Notes: generated from the letters alone by a model not told the origin. 64,000 nucleotides of DNA from Pseudomonadota bacterium (GCA_026390555.1 JAPLFS010000076.1:1-64000); one strand, 5' to 3'; positions 47,547 to 57,640 are shown, numbered from the stretch's first letter. A program made the numbers and translations.

Positions 47547-48185
47547 TTATACCAGAAATGGGTTGTTTTTGCGCTCCCTGCCGACAGTGGTGTCATCACC
47601 GTGACCACTTAGGACGCTTGTTTCGTCCGCTAGGGTAAGTATATTTTGCTTAATAGATCTAATTAGTTGCTCGTGATTGCCACCCGGCAAATCGGTTCGT
47701 CCAATAGATCCAGAAAATAGTGCGTCCCCGCTAATTACCGTGTTTTCTTCTGGAAAATAGAAGCTTACATGCCCCGGGGAGTGCCCAGGGGTAAAGAGCA
47801 CCTGCGCCCGATGTGGGCCGACCGTCAGGGTCTCACCCCCCTGAACGGCGATATCGGGCTCCGGACAGTCGTGCCAGTCGGCAAGCGGTAGTCCGTACAT
47901 CTGAGCTATTGTGCGCACCTTAGAGCGCATCACCTGCTCGTTTGGATGGGCTATTAGGGGGCACTTTAGCTCCTGCAAGAGCGGCGCTACCCCGCCACAA
48001 TGATCTAGATGCGAATGGGTTAGCCAGATCTCCTTTACCCGAAGCCCCTCTCTACGAATAACCTTCAGAATTTTATCGGCGTCACCCCCTGGGTCAATAA
48101 CAACACACTCCTTGTCTGTATCGCTCCAAACTAGGCGCGCGTTCTGCATAAATTCTGTTACTAGGACCGTCTCTATTTTTAGCAT
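47547..48185 (-). CDS. MBL-fold metallohydrolase (glyoxalase II-like)
   Basis: 212 residues. The metal-binding THSHLDHCGG (H-x-H-x-D-H), later GHSPGHVSFYF, SGDALFSGSIGRTDLPGGNHEQLIRSI (Asp bridging the two metals), and the last His in SGHGDDTTVG. This set matches the YcbL/small glyoxalase-II-like group that acts on thioesters of glutathione or related substrates. The substrate is not known. It ends 7 bases before coaBC and starts 4 bases after the amidase, so the genes read as one operon. Confidence 0.88.
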   Translation of the reverse strand: MLKIETVLVTEFMQNARLVWSDTDKECVVIDPGGDADKILKVIRREGLRVKEIWLTHSHLDHCGGVAPLLQELKCPLIAHPNEQVMRSKVRTIAQMYGLPLADWHDCPEPDIAVQGGETLTVGPHRAQVLFTPGHSPGHVSFYFPEENTVISGDALFSGSIGRTDLPGGNHEQLIRSIKQNILTLADETSVLSGHGDDTTVGRERKNNPFLV

Positions 48186-48189
48186 TCTG

Positions 48190-49491
48190 TTACCTTATTG
48201 CCGCCCGCAGCTGCGAGGGAGTGCTGTGTTTTGCATCAGAGAGCAAAAAATTAGCTATGCCGTACGCTATACCGTTAGCAAGTGAATCTCTAAACTGATC
48301 GCGCGAGAGCTTGGCCCCATCCTCAGGATGATCCACAAAGAACATCTCAATTAAGCTGCACGGCATATGCGCCCCGACCAGAACAAAGAAGGGCGCTTTC
48401 TTAACACCTAGAAATCGGGCCTGCCGATAGGTTGGAGCAACCGTGGCCTTAACTGAGTTATTAAGCGTGCGGGTTAACTGCATTGAATCCTCAAGCTTTC
48501 CGCTCTGAATTAGATCACTTAACATAAATGAGAGATCATCTAGATCGCCCGCCGCCGCTATGCCGTTCTCACGCTCGGCGAGCTTGCGACTCGCCGCATC
48601 GTTAGTATTATCTAAGTAATAGACCTCCAGCCCCCTACCGTCATGATCGGCTGAGGCGTTTACGTGCAGACTTATAAAAGCCGAGGCATTCTTTGCATTT
48701 GCGTATGAAGTTCTGCGCGCCAGCGGCACAAAATCATCATCCTCACGGGTTAGGAGCACCGGAATCGAATAACGCTTAACAAGTAACGTTCGTACACGAC
48801 GCGCTATATCAAGGGTAATATCCTTCTCTAGAGCTCCGCTGTGGCCCACAGCTCCTGCATCATATCCGCCGTGTCCAGGATCGATCACCACCGGCCGTAG
48901 GCTCCACCTACGGTTAAACTGAGTTGACTTTACGGGTCGTGGGGTCTCTAGATCGTTAGTGGGCATAAGAACCTGGAAGGTTCCATTACGTAAGCTCTGC
49001 AACCGCTGCTGCGCTATCTGGCGAGTCGGCCCGGAACTCTCCGCAGCACGCTGATAGATAGCGCGAACGTTGCTCGCACTAGCACCCTTCGTTATCTCAA
49101 TATCACCAAGTAAAACCAAAGCCGCACCCTGCTCCCCGTCCTGATTTCTGGCGCTAACTAAGGGCTCTAGGGTTGCTGCGGCACGGGTCAGGTAAGGTTT
49201 TTGCTGCGTGATATAAAAGAGCCTTAGATCGGTATCAGCCGAATAGATTCGCAGGCGCGCGAGATCCTCCCTAGCACGGGACTTTAAAAGGACCGTTTGC
49301 ATCTGAGAGGCTAGCTTGCTCCATGCCTGCTTATAGTCTGCTCCATCTCCTAGCGGGTCGTTATTACGGAGGCGTAGATACTCGCTTCGTAGAGCTGCTA
49401 CGGGCCTGGATGATTCTGCTGCTGCCTCTAAGCGCATAATACCGAGTAGGTATAGCGTTAGTATGAATAATGAGGTTGCTCTACGCAGCAC
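48190..49491 (-). CDS. N-acetylmuramoyl-L-alanine amidase (AmiC-type)
   Basis: 433 residues. A signal helix (RRATSLFILTLYLLGIMRL), then a helical region of about 180 residues resembling an N-terminal domain that substitutes for AMIN, and the Amidase_3 domain at about 205-420: VVIDPGHGGYDAGAVGHSGALEKDITLDIA (first zinc His and Glu), FISLHVNASADH (His), and PCSLIEMFFVDHPED (catalytic Glu). It cuts peptides from muramic acid, mainly during cell separation. It starts with GTG immediately after the mutS stop (TAA-GTG). Confidence 0.85.
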   Translation of the reverse strand: MLRRATSLFILTLYLLGIMRLEAAAESSRPVAALRSEYLRLRNNDPLGDGADYKQAWSKLASQMQTVLLKSRAREDLARLRIYSADTDLRLFYITQQKPYLTRAAATLEPLVSARNQDGEQGAALVLLGDIEITKGASASNVRAIYQRAAESSGPTRQIAQQRLQSLRNGTFQVLMPTNDLETPRPVKSTQFNRRWSLRPVVIDPGHGGYDAGAVGHSGALEKDITLDIARRVRTLLVKRYSIPVLLTREDDDFVPLARRTSYANAKNASAFISLHVNASADHDGRGLEVYYLDNTNDAASRKLAERENGIAAAGDLDDLSFMLSDLIQSGKLEDSMQLTRTLNNSVKATVAPTYRQARFLGVKKAPFFVLVGAHMPCSLIEMFFVDHPEDGAKLSRDQFRDSLANGIAYGIANFLLSDAKHSTPSQLRAAIR

Positions 49492-52143
49492 TTACTGTAG
49501 CTCCTTTAGCTCATAGATAAGGGCGAGCGCCTCACGCGCACTTATATCATCAACGTTAATCCCCTTGAGGCGATCCTTAAGCTTAGTTGCAACTGGACAA
49601 CTCTCCGGTAAGCGAGGCGCAAATAGATCTGGTTGTTGGAGCACCCTGCGCTCAACTGTTTGAGCTGAGCTGCTGGCCGGCAGACTGACCGGCAGACTCG
49701 ATAGCACCTCATAAGCACGTTGAATTACCTCAGCCGGAAGTCCTGATAACTTAGCGACCTCTAGTCCGTATGAACGGGGTGCGGGGCCAGAACGAATCTC
49801 GTGCGTAAAGATAATCTGATCATCTTGCTCTATTGAGCCAACCGAGAGGTTGGCAACACTTGAATGCGCAGCCTCAAGCGCTGTAATCTCGTGGTAGTGT
49901 GTGGCGAAGAGCGTTCTGCATCCAATAGAGAGAGCAAGTTGCTCAAGGATAGCCTGCGCCAAAGATTGACCATCGGTCGTAGCTGTTCCGCGCCCGAGCT
50001 CATCGATTAATACCAGCGAGCGAGCCGAAGCGTGCGCCAAGATATGTGAGGCCTCACGCATCTCAACCATAAAGGTTGACTCACCCTCGTGCAGATCATC
50101 TGCCGCTCCAAGTCGCGCAAAGACCCGATCGACGATACCAACCCTAGCCGACTCCGCAGGAACGTAGGAACCGATCTGCGCCAGAATAGCAATCAACGCA
50201 ATCTGCCGCAGATAGGTAGATTTCCCCCCCATATTCGGGCCAGTTATAACGAAGCAGGTTGCACCATTAGGCTTAAATGAAACTGAATTCGGAATAAAGG
50301 CCCCCTCTAGTAGGGAGGAGATAATAGGGTGGCGGCCCTTAATGATCTCAAGGGTTGATTCAGCGACTATCTGCGGCTCGACCCAAGCGTTTCTCTCTGC
50401 TACTAGCGCTAGGCTTGCAATACAATCAAGGGTAGAGAGTGCTGCGGCGATACTACGTAGCTCTCCTACAAAAGCTGAGATCTCACTACGAAGCTGCACA
50501 AAGAGTAGCTGCTCACGCCGAACCTGCCGGTCAACGGCCGTAATGACAGAATCCTCATGCTGTTTAAGCTCCGGTGTTGTATAGCGCTCAGCGTTGCCCA
50601 TGCTCTGCCTACGCTGGTAGTGCGCCGGAACCTTTGCGCTCTGTGAGGTGGGAACCTCTAGGAAAAAACCGATGACGTTATTCGATTTAACCTTAAGGGT
50701 AGAGATCCCAGAAGCCCTGCGCTCCTGCCCCTCAAAATCAGTTCGCCAGGTATCGGCGGTCGCTCGAATAGCGCAGATCTGATCTAGCTCTGCGTCGAAT
50801 CCAGCTCTGATTACCCCTCCATCGTGGGTTACATGCGGGGGATTATCAACCAATGCACGACTTAGAAGTTCCAACGCTGCTGTTGGTGGCGTTATGGCAA
50901 AGCTCGCCTCCTTAAGTAGCCGCGCAGTTGCTAAGGCGAGCCGCTCCTGAATCCCAGCCATTCTATCCAAAGTTTCCCTAATGGCCGCCAGATCCTTAGG
51001 CGAGGCTATATTAAGCTGAGTTCTGGCCGCCAAGCGTTCAAGGTCACTTAAGCCCTCAAGCTCATGCAGGATGCTAGCTGCATGCGGGGTCATCTCGCCT
51101 AGCGCCTGTTGTCGTTCAAGGATAGCGTCTATATCTAGTAGGGGCGCAAGGAGCCAATTACGAAGCAGTCGCGCACCACCAGCGGTGGCGGTAGCGTTAA
51201 TAAATCCCAGCAACGTTCCGCTGCTTGAGCCATCCTTAGTATTCTGCACGAGCTCAAGGTTTCTACGTGTTGCCGAGTCGATAACGACGTGACCAGCGGC
51301 GCGAAAAAGAGACAGCTCACTAATAGGAATCGGATTACCGAGTGAGATCTCGTCTAAGTAAGCAAAGAGCGCGCGCGTAGCCCGTTTGCCTGAAACACTA
51401 AGGGCGTGAAACTCCGCCGCAGCCTCTGTTGCAAGTCCCCGTTCAAGAGTAGTGGTGCCGGTTGGATCCGCTCTAAAACGGAGCGCACTAGCGCGTACTG
51501 CAGATTCGATGCCACGCACCCAAGAGCTGCGCCTATCAACCTTGTCTATTCTACCGACAGGGTCAATTTTGTTTCCAAAAGCTGCACGCGGAAGGATTAC
51601 CTCGTGCGCCATCAAAGTTGCTAGCTCGCGTGGCAGCAGAGCTAGATCGATCGACTCCCTAATACTAACGATACCTGTTTGAGGATTCGTGCTGGCCAGG
51701 GATGCCGTTCGTCCATCAGCATCTACACCAACTGCCGCAATTAGACTCTCAGATGAGTCCGATGAGATGCTATTAAAGAGCCTCATCCCTGGGGTTACAA
51801 AACGTTCCAGTGCGCGTTCAACTCCGGCGCCCGATCCGCTCTGACTTACAACGGCGACGGAGAACCCGAGCGGCAAGAGGCGATCAACGTAGCTATCAAG
51901 AACGGAGAGCGGCACTCCGCACATCGGAATTGGGTTGGGACTATTCTTATCACGCGAGGTCAGGGTCAGGTTAAGCGCCTTAGAGACCGAAACGGCATCA
52001 TCAAAAAAGAGCTCATAGAAATCACCCACCTGAAAAAACAGGATTGCATCCGGATAGCGCTCCTTATGCTCAACGTAGCGCTGCATCATTGGAGGTAAGG
52101 TGTCTTTATTGGGGGGCAGAGCCATAGTGTGGAATAAAACCAT
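49492..52143 (-). CDS. mutS: DNA mismatch repair protein MutS
   Basis: Recognises mismatches and signals to MutL. 883 residues. PPMMQRYVEHKERYPDAILFFQVGDFYELFFDDA carries the FYELF mismatch-binding Phe and Glu. It continues with the connector, lever and clamp (domains to about residue 580) and the ATPase: ITGPNMGGKSTYLRQIALIAILAQIGSYVPA (P-loop), FARLGAADDLHEGESTFMVEM, SLVLIDELGRGTATTDGQSLA (Walker B) and LFATHYHEI. The start is ATG 52143 or six codons in at MALPP. First gene of the minus operon running to the coaBC region. Confidence 0.96.
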   Translation of the reverse strand: MVLFHTMALPPNKDTLPPMMQRYVEHKERYPDAILFFQVGDFYELFFDDAVSVSKALNLTLTSRDKNSPNPIPMCGVPLSVLDSYVDRLLPLGFSVAVVSQSGSGAGVERALERFVTPGMRLFNSISSDSSESLIAAVGVDADGRTASLASTNPQTGIVSIRESIDLALLPRELATLMAHEVILPRAAFGNKIDPVGRIDKVDRRSSWVRGIESAVRASALRFRADPTGTTTLERGLATEAAAEFHALSVSGKRATRALFAYLDEISLGNPIPISELSLFRAAGHVVIDSATRRNLELVQNTKDGSSSGTLLGFINATATAGGARLLRNWLLAPLLDIDAILERQQALGEMTPHAASILHELEGLSDLERLAARTQLNIASPKDLAAIRETLDRMAGIQERLALATARLLKEASFAITPPTAALELLSRALVDNPPHVTHDGGVIRAGFDAELDQICAIRATADTWRTDFEGQERRASGISTLKVKSNNVIGFFLEVPTSQSAKVPAHYQRRQSMGNAERYTTPELKQHEDSVITAVDRQVRREQLLFVQLRSEISAFVGELRSIAAALSTLDCIASLALVAERNAWVEPQIVAESTLEIIKGRHPIISSLLEGAFIPNSVSFKPNGATCFVITGPNMGGKSTYLRQIALIAILAQIGSYVPAESARVGIVDRVFARLGAADDLHEGESTFMVEMREASHILAHASARSLVLIDELGRGTATTDGQSLAQAILEQLALSIGCRTLFATHYHEITALEAAHSSVANLSVGSIEQDDQIIFTHEIRSGPAPRSYGLEVAKLSGLPAEVIQRAYEVLSSLPVSLPASSSAQTVERRVLQQPDLFAPRLPESCPVATKLKDRLKGINVDDISAREALALIYELKELQ

Positions 52144-52250
52144 GCATCAGACCTATCGGTAAATAGATTTCGTTATACGTTCCGGATAAATACCACCTAA
52201 GTAAGACCGTTAGTGAGTAGTTTACGCACCTGTGGCATCAGAATAGTAGT

Positions 52251-52649
52251 ATGGATAGATTTCCAGGGGTGCGGATCGTATTAATAGATGACGAGCCAGG
52301 GGTTCTCAGGGCACTGTCGATGCTTCTACAGGCTATGGGGTGCCAGGTAATGCCCTTTTCTGGCCCCAAGGAGGCCCTAGTATACCTGCAGGCAGGGATT
52401 GAAGCGGACCTTATCCTGAGCGATCAGCGCATGCCTGGGATGACCGGCTCTCAGCTCTTTAAGGTACTTAAGGATGCCGGAATCCTGCTGCCGTTTATCC
52501 TGATGTCAGCACACGCCAGTGAATCAGAGATCTCCGATATCATCTCACACCAGAGCAGCACCTTTCTTCCTAAGCCCTTTACGCCGGACACCCTTAGCAA
52601 AAGCATACGGAGCGTTCTGGGAGCGCTGATAAAAGCCGAGGCGATATAG
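52251..52649 (+). CDS. Single-domain response regulator
   Basis: 132 residues, only a receiver domain: IVLIDDEPGVLRAL (acidic pair), LILSDQRMPGMTG (phospho-Asp near residue 56), FILMSAHA (Thr/Ser position is Ser) and FLPKPFTPDTL (Lys). No output domain, so it likely acts through protein-protein contacts. It stands alone between mutS and rpsA, with a strong terminator after it. Confidence 0.88.
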   Translation: MDRFPGVRIVLIDDEPGVLRALSMLLQAMGCQVMPFSGPKEALVYLQAGIEADLILSDQRMPGMTGSQLFKVLKDAGILLPFILMSAHASESEISDIISHQSSTFLPKPFTPDTLSKSIRSVLGALIKAEAI

Positions 52650-52662
52650 CGTACCACGCACC

Positions 52663-52695
52663 AAAAAAAACGGAGGCGGATCACTCCGCCCCCGT
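52663..52695. terminator. Terminator between response regulator and rpsA
   Basis: Hairpin GGCGGA / TCCGCC with outer pairing ACGG / CCGT. On the minus strand it is followed by eight T, an ideal rho-independent terminator for rpsA. On the plus strand it has a weaker T-run and may also stop the response regulator transcript. Confidence 0.85.
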
Positions 52696-52733
52696 TTCAG
52701 GAATTAACTATCTGCACCTTAGCGCCGACAGTG

Positions 52734-54485
52734 TTACTCCTCTTTATCACCACGCATCTGCTCACGGATAAGGTCTCCGAAGGTGACGCGTTGTCCCTCT
52801 TCCTCACCCATGTACTGGTGATCGTATCCACTATCCTTACGAGAACGATCCTTGATAGACCGTGAGCTCAGACTGATACGACGCTCGTTGATATCAACGT
52901 TTGTTACCTCAGCCTCGACCTTGCCTCCAACTGGGAAGGTCTGCGCAACGTCCTGACCCTTATCAAGTCCGAGCTGCGAGTTGTGGATTAGACCCTCAAC
53001 TCCGTTCTCGATCTCAACGAAGACTCCGAACTCGGTAATCGCAGTAACGGTACCGTTGATCTTTGTGCCAACTGGATGACGTTGAGCGATAGTCTCCCAT
53101 GGATCCTGAGATAGCTGCTTAACACCGAGGCTTAAACGCTCATTTGCAACGTCGATATCGAGGACAACCGCCTCAACATCATCACCCTTCTTAAAGAGCT
53201 CCTGGATCTCCTTAGGATCCTTGATCCTCTTGGTCCAAGAGAAATCAGAGATATGAACAAGTCCATCGATTCCCTCTTCGATACCAACAAAGATACCGAA
53301 CTCAGTAATCGAACGAACCTTTCCATGAACTCGCGATCCGATCGGATGAATCCTCTGCAGATCTTCCCATGGATTAGGCATAAGCTGCTTCATTCCAAGG
53401 CTGATGCGCTGCTGCTCGGCATCTATTCCTAGAATAACCGCCTCAATCATCTCGTTCTCAGTAACGATCTTCGATGGGTGACGAACCTTCTTCGTCCAAC
53501 TCATCTCAGAGACGTGAATAAGACCCTCGACGCCCTCCTCTAGTTCGATAAATGCGCCGTAATCTGTGACAGACTTAACGCGCCCCTTAATACGTCCACC
53601 AACTGGGAAGCGCTCCTGCGCTGTAACCCATGGATCTGGCAAGAGCTGCTTCATACCGAGGCTGACGCGCTCCTTCTCTGCATCGTACTTGAGCACGACC
53701 ACCGGAACGCCCTGTCCTACCGAGAGTCTCTCTGATGGGTGATTGATACGTCCCCACGAGATATCGGTGATGTGTAGCAATCCATCGATTCCGCCTAGGT
53801 CGATGAACGCACCGTAATCCGTTACATTCTTGACGATGCCTTCCATGATCACGCCCTCTTGCAGGACCTTCAAGGTTGCAGCTCGCATTTCATCGCGCTC
53901 GCCTAGCAATACTGCACGTCGCGAAAGGACGATGTTGCCCTTATCACGTGTAATCTTAAGAACCTTAAATTCGTACTCTTGTCCTAGGAACTTGTCGAGG
54001 TTGCGGTGTGGTCGGATATCGATCTGCGAACCTGGAAGGAAAGCAGGAATACCGATATCAACGTGCAAACCACCCTTAACTTTCTGGATGACCATGCCCT
54101 TAATTCGTCCATTAGTCTTATAGGTATTCTCGATATTCTCCCATACTAGCTTCTGATCAGCCTTCTCCTTTGAAAGGAGAACCTGACCCATATCATTCTC
54201 AAGTGCTAGGATTAATACGTCTACCGAATCGCCAATGTTAATCTGAATTTTGCCCTCGATATGGACAAACTGCTCGGTTGGGACAACGCCCTCGGATTTG
54301 AATCCGATATCAACCGATACCATCTCCCTTCCCACATGCGTTACTACGCCGGGAACGATCTTTCCCGGTCTCATGTTGTCTACACTTTCGCGTAGGAGAT
54401 TTTCGAACTCACTCGCAAATGATGATGAGTCGCCTTCGTTGCCTTTGAATCCGCCGAAGGAACCGGATGAAAATGAACTTGTCAT
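52734..54485 (-). CDS. rpsA: 30S ribosomal protein S1
   Basis: 583 residues, near the usual length. A Ser/Gly-rich leader precedes the first S1 repeat. Six S1 modules follow: RPGKIVPGVVTHVGREMVSVDIGFKSEGVVP, KGMVIQKVKGGLHVDIGIPAFLPGSQ, GVIMEGIVKNVTDYGAFIDLGGIDGLLHITDISWGRINHP and three more with the pattern TDYGAFIELEEGVEGLIHVSEMSW. Binds mRNA and helps start translation. It stands between the terminator and an empty 258-base gap (54486-54743). Confidence 0.97.
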   Translation of the reverse strand: MTSSFSSGSFGGFKGNEGDSSSFASEFENLLRESVDNMRPGKIVPGVVTHVGREMVSVDIGFKSEGVVPTEQFVHIEGKIQINIGDSVDVLILALENDMGQVLLSKEKADQKLVWENIENTYKTNGRIKGMVIQKVKGGLHVDIGIPAFLPGSQIDIRPHRNLDKFLGQEYEFKVLKITRDKGNIVLSRRAVLLGERDEMRAATLKVLQEGVIMEGIVKNVTDYGAFIDLGGIDGLLHITDISWGRINHPSERLSVGQGVPVVVLKYDAEKERVSLGMKQLLPDPWVTAQERFPVGGRIKGRVKSVTDYGAFIELEEGVEGLIHVSEMSWTKKVRHPSKIVTENEMIEAVILGIDAEQQRISLGMKQLMPNPWEDLQRIHPIGSRVHGKVRSITEFGIFVGIEEGIDGLVHISDFSWTKRIKDPKEIQELFKKGDDVEAVVLDIDVANERLSLGVKQLSQDPWETIAQRHPVGTKINGTVTAITEFGVFVEIENGVEGLIHNSQLGLDKGQDVAQTFPVGGKVEAEVTNVDINERRISLSSRSIKDRSRKDSGYDHQYMGEEEGQRVTFGDLIREQMRGDKEE

Positions 54486-54743
54486 AATACTGTGAACAGC
54501 CTGTCTCGATTCTATATTTAATTGTCAAAAAACCCCCACGCCTAGCTAGAGCAATCGAACCGAATTAACAGCTCCGTGCTAAGGATGAAGGTACTGGATG
54601 GTATAATCCTCTCCAGAAAGATATGTACTCGGGCTGTGGGCCATACAGACCCCCCTACCAAGACCCCCATGTTAGCGCCCTTACAGAACTTTTGCAAACC
54701 GCTTATATAAGGGCCGAGCGTTGAGATAGTGGGCTTATTAGGC
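54486..54743. other. Intergenic region upstream of rpsA
   Basis: The 258 bases between the hypothetical gene and rpsA hold no gene that I can support. The stretch nearest rpsA has a run of A/T (ATATTTAATTGTCAAAAAAC on the plus strand) that may hold the rpsA promoter. An in-frame ORF that overlaps the 3' end of the next gene looks like chance. Confidence 0.4.
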
Positions 54744-55394
54744 CTAATCTGAGCCATCTTGGGGGTCAACACTAAACTCCCGACCCTGCCAGGCGGCCAA
54801 CAGGTAGGTGGTAAATATCGTATAGTAATCACGCTCCGCTATGCTCAGACTGGGGTTGCTTAATAGCTTATCGGTTACGATCTTTAGGATCTTCAGGGTT
54901 GGGGTAAGGCCGGGCTGATCAGCATACATCAAGCTACTAAGCGCTGAGGTAGCATCGATTACATCTATCGCAGGATATCGTTGGCGTAAGACTGTGGCTT
55001 CTGTTAGCGGCTCCTCTTGCTTCTTTGTAGTGACCTGCTTTGACTTTAGCTTGCGGCAGGCATCGAAGATCATACGCCAGAAGGCCTTACATGAAGGACC
55101 ATCCTGCTCCTGCTTCATAGCCACCTCGGCTAACGCTGCAAGCTTATCCGCCCTACCATCCTGCTCCATCTTAGTGCAGATGGCACGGAACTTGGGTTCG
55201 TAGCGATCAAACGAATAGAGCTCAAGCTTGTGCTCCACATGGTCCGCTTCAGGCTTACCAAGCGAGTCTATATCCTTTCTCGGATTAAATGGGGGGTCAC
55301 CAGCAGAAACATCGCTGCAAATGAATGCCGATAGTATGAACAGTAAAATGAGGCTATAAAAAGGGGCACGTCCGAGCACTACTAATCTGCTCAT
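54744..55394 (-). CDS. Exported hypothetical protein
   Basis: About 216 residues from the ATG at 55394 (MSRLVVLGR). A clear Sec signal (APFYSLILLFILSAFICSDVSAG) with cleavage near residue 33. The mature part is helical and charged, with two Cys (FRAICTKME and SCKAFWRMIFDACRK) that could form a disulfide. Not recognised. The frame stays open upstream through a tandem repeat to 55451, but that stretch is repeat-derived. The gene follows pnp on the same strand. Confidence 0.6.
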   Translation of the reverse strand: MSRLVVLGRAPFYSLILLFILSAFICSDVSAGDPPFNPRKDIDSLGKPEADHVEHKLELYSFDRYEPKFRAICTKMEQDGRADKLAALAEVAMKQEQDGPSCKAFWRMIFDACRKLKSKQVTTKKQEEPLTEATVLRQRYPAIDVIDATSALSSLMYADQPGLTPTLKILKIVTDKLLSNPSLSIAERDYYTIFTTYLLAAWQGREFSVDPQDGSD

Positions 55395-55396
55395 GA

Positions 55397-55447
55397 CAGT
55401 GCCCCCCATTATACAGCGCCCCCCATTATACAGCGCCCCCATTAATA
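55397..55447 (-). repeat. 17-bp tandem repeat with TATAAT boxes
   Basis: Three units of CAGCGCCCCCCATTATA (plus strand; the first has T for C, the last is partly decayed) abut the start codon of the exported hypothetical gene. On the minus strand two units contain TATAAT followed by six G, so they read as stacked -10 boxes 17 bases apart, possibly giving transcripts that start close to the ATG. Confidence 0.7.
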
Positions 55448-55468
55448 GCATACCGACCTTGAGTTGGC

Positions 55469-57583
55469 TTACGCCTGCTCAGCCTGCTCAGCTTGCTGTT
55501 TCATGTCGTAAGCGGCTTCCCTCATCGAGAGACGGACCTTACCCTGTCTATCGACCTCAAGAACCTTAACCCATACCTCATCACCCTCGCTGAGAACGTC
55601 GCCTACGCAACGAATCTTCTCATCTGCGATCTGGGAGATGTGAACAAGCCCATCGGTTCCAGGAATAATCTCAACGAACGCGCCGAAATCTGCCAAGCGC
55701 TTAACGATACCGCGATAGATCTTACCAACAACAGCTTCCTGGGTCAGGCTTTCGATTATCGCGATAGCGTTCTGAACCTTGGTACTGTCGTTGCTTGCAA
55801 TCGAAACGGTGCCGTCATCACCAACCTCCATCTTCACACCACATGACTCGGTGATCGAACGGATGGTCTTTCCGCCGGGTCCGATGATGTCTCGGATCCT
55901 GTCTGGATTGATCTTTATGATTACGATGCGAGGCGCATACTGACTGAGCTGGCCTTTCGGAGCACTGATAGCCTTATTCATCTCCTGCAAGATGTGTAGA
56001 CGACCATCACGCGCCTGTATCATGGCCTTGTCCATGATATCGCGGCTGAGGCCCTTGATCTTGATGTCCATCTGCAGGGCGGTAATACCGGTTGCAGTAC
56101 CACACACCTTGAAGTCCATGTCACCAAGATGATCCTCATCACCTAGGATATCTGTCAACACGACGTACTTATCGTCGCGCTTAATCAGACCCATCGCGAC
56201 TCCAGCTACAGGCGCCTTAATCGGAACGCCGGCATCCATCATCGATAGACTTGCACCACACACGGTGGCCATCGAGCTTGAGCCGTTACTCTCTGTAATT
56301 TCCGATACGATACGAACTACGTACGGGAACTCCTTGATGCTAGGAACCATCGAACGAACTGCTCGCTCTGCTAAAGCTCCGTGACCGATCTCACGACGAC
56401 CAGGGCCTCTCATAGGCTTGGTCTCGCCAACTGAGAACGGTGGGAAGTTATAGTGCAGCATAAAGGTCTTAGAACCATCGCCCATTAGGCTATCGATCCT
56501 CTGAGCCTCTGACTCTGTACCAAGCGTTGCAACAACTATTGACTGCGTCTCTCCGCGAGTGAAGAGAGCTGAGCCGTGCGTGCGGGGAAGTAGTCCGACC
56601 TCGATTGAGATAGGTCTAACGGTAGTGGTATCACGACCATCAAGACGAACCCCCTCATCAAGAGCTAGATCGCGCACAGCGTTGTAGTGCGCATCTTCAA
56701 ACACCTTGGCTACGGTCTTTGCAGCAACTCCGGCATTTACATCTCCCTCTTTAACGAACTCTGCTGTGAGGGCCTTGCGAGCCGCTCCAACTGCATCGCG
56801 TCGAGCAAGCTTCTCACGCTCCTTAATAGCCACCTTTAGTTGCGGCATAACAAAGTCGGTCATGCGCTTAACTAGATCCGCATCGTACTCCTTAGGCTTA
56901 AACTCCATCGTCGGCTTACCGAGCTTCTCTTTAAGCTCAAGCTGCATGCCGTTGATTATCTGGAGCTGCTCTTGAGCAAGGAAAAGCGCCTCAAGCACCT
57001 CGGCTTCAGGAACCTCCTGAGCGCCGCCCTCTACCATCACGATCGCATCTCTAGTGCCTGCAACGATGAAGTTGAGGTCGGAGATTTGAATCTGCGCCAT
57101 AGTTGGATTGATCAGCAGCTTGCCGTGCGCTCGCGCAACACGAACCCCAGCTATTGGCCCCTCAAACGGAAGCTCCGAGAGCATTAGGGCTGCGGATGCT
57201 CCGCATAACGCCAATACATCCGTATCGTTCTGATCATCAGCCGAAAGAACGGTTGCAATAACCTGAACCTCACGGTGAAATCCCTCTGGGAAAAGTGGTC
57301 GACATGGCCTGTCAATCAATCTCGAAACTAAGGTCTCTTTCTCGCTGAGCTTGCCCTCGCGGCGGAAGAATCCGCCAGGGATCTTACCAGCGGCATAGGT
57401 CTTCTCGAAGTAATCAACTGTAAGGGGGAAGAAATCTACATCCTTCTCTGCACCGTAACATGCAGTGACCAGAACTACGGACTCGCCGTAAGTAACGAGC
57501 ACAGAACCTGAAGCCTGCTTGGCTATGCGTCCCGACTCAATCTTGAGCGTACGCCCATGAAACTCTCTTTCTACTATGTACAT
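55469..57583 (-). CDS. pnp: Polyribonucleotide nucleotidyltransferase (PNPase)
   Basis: 3'-to-5' phosphorolytic exoribonuclease. 704 residues. Two RNase PH domains (MYIVEREFHGRTLKIESGRIAKQASGSVLVTYGESVVLVTAC and RLDGRDTTTVRPISIEVGLLPRTHGSALFTRGETQSIVV, with ICGASAALMLSE-like and SSSMATVCGASLSMMDAGVP) flank a helical linker. KH domain INPDRIRDIIGPGGKTIRSI and a C-terminal S1 domain GKIYRGIVKRLADFGAFVEI follow. All are complete. It follows rpsO with a strong hairpin between them. Confidence 0.97.
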   Translation of the reverse strand: MYIVEREFHGRTLKIESGRIAKQASGSVLVTYGESVVLVTACYGAEKDVDFFPLTVDYFEKTYAAGKIPGGFFRREGKLSEKETLVSRLIDRPCRPLFPEGFHREVQVIATVLSADDQNDTDVLALCGASAALMLSELPFEGPIAGVRVARAHGKLLINPTMAQIQISDLNFIVAGTRDAIVMVEGGAQEVPEAEVLEALFLAQEQLQIINGMQLELKEKLGKPTMEFKPKEYDADLVKRMTDFVMPQLKVAIKEREKLARRDAVGAARKALTAEFVKEGDVNAGVAAKTVAKVFEDAHYNAVRDLALDEGVRLDGRDTTTVRPISIEVGLLPRTHGSALFTRGETQSIVVATLGTESEAQRIDSLMGDGSKTFMLHYNFPPFSVGETKPMRGPGRREIGHGALAERAVRSMVPSIKEFPYVVRIVSEITESNGSSSMATVCGASLSMMDAGVPIKAPVAGVAMGLIKRDDKYVVLTDILGDEDHLGDMDFKVCGTATGITALQMDIKIKGLSRDIMDKAMIQARDGRLHILQEMNKAISAPKGQLSQYAPRIVIIKINPDRIRDIIGPGGKTIRSITESCGVKMEVGDDGTVSIASNDSTKVQNAIAIIESLTQEAVVGKIYRGIVKRLADFGAFVEIIPGTDGLVHISQIADEKIRCVGDVLSEGDEVWVKVLEVDRQGKVRLSMREAAYDMKQQAEQAEQA

Positions 57584-57640
57584 ATTAGCCTATTGATGAG
57601 CGTCTGTGCCAAGCTAAACCGTGCACACACGAATATAATG

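Noticed and set aside
54542-54832. Minus-strand frame after the exported hypothetical gene
   Set aside because: Overlaps that gene's end, has no ribosome-binding site and no recognisable features.
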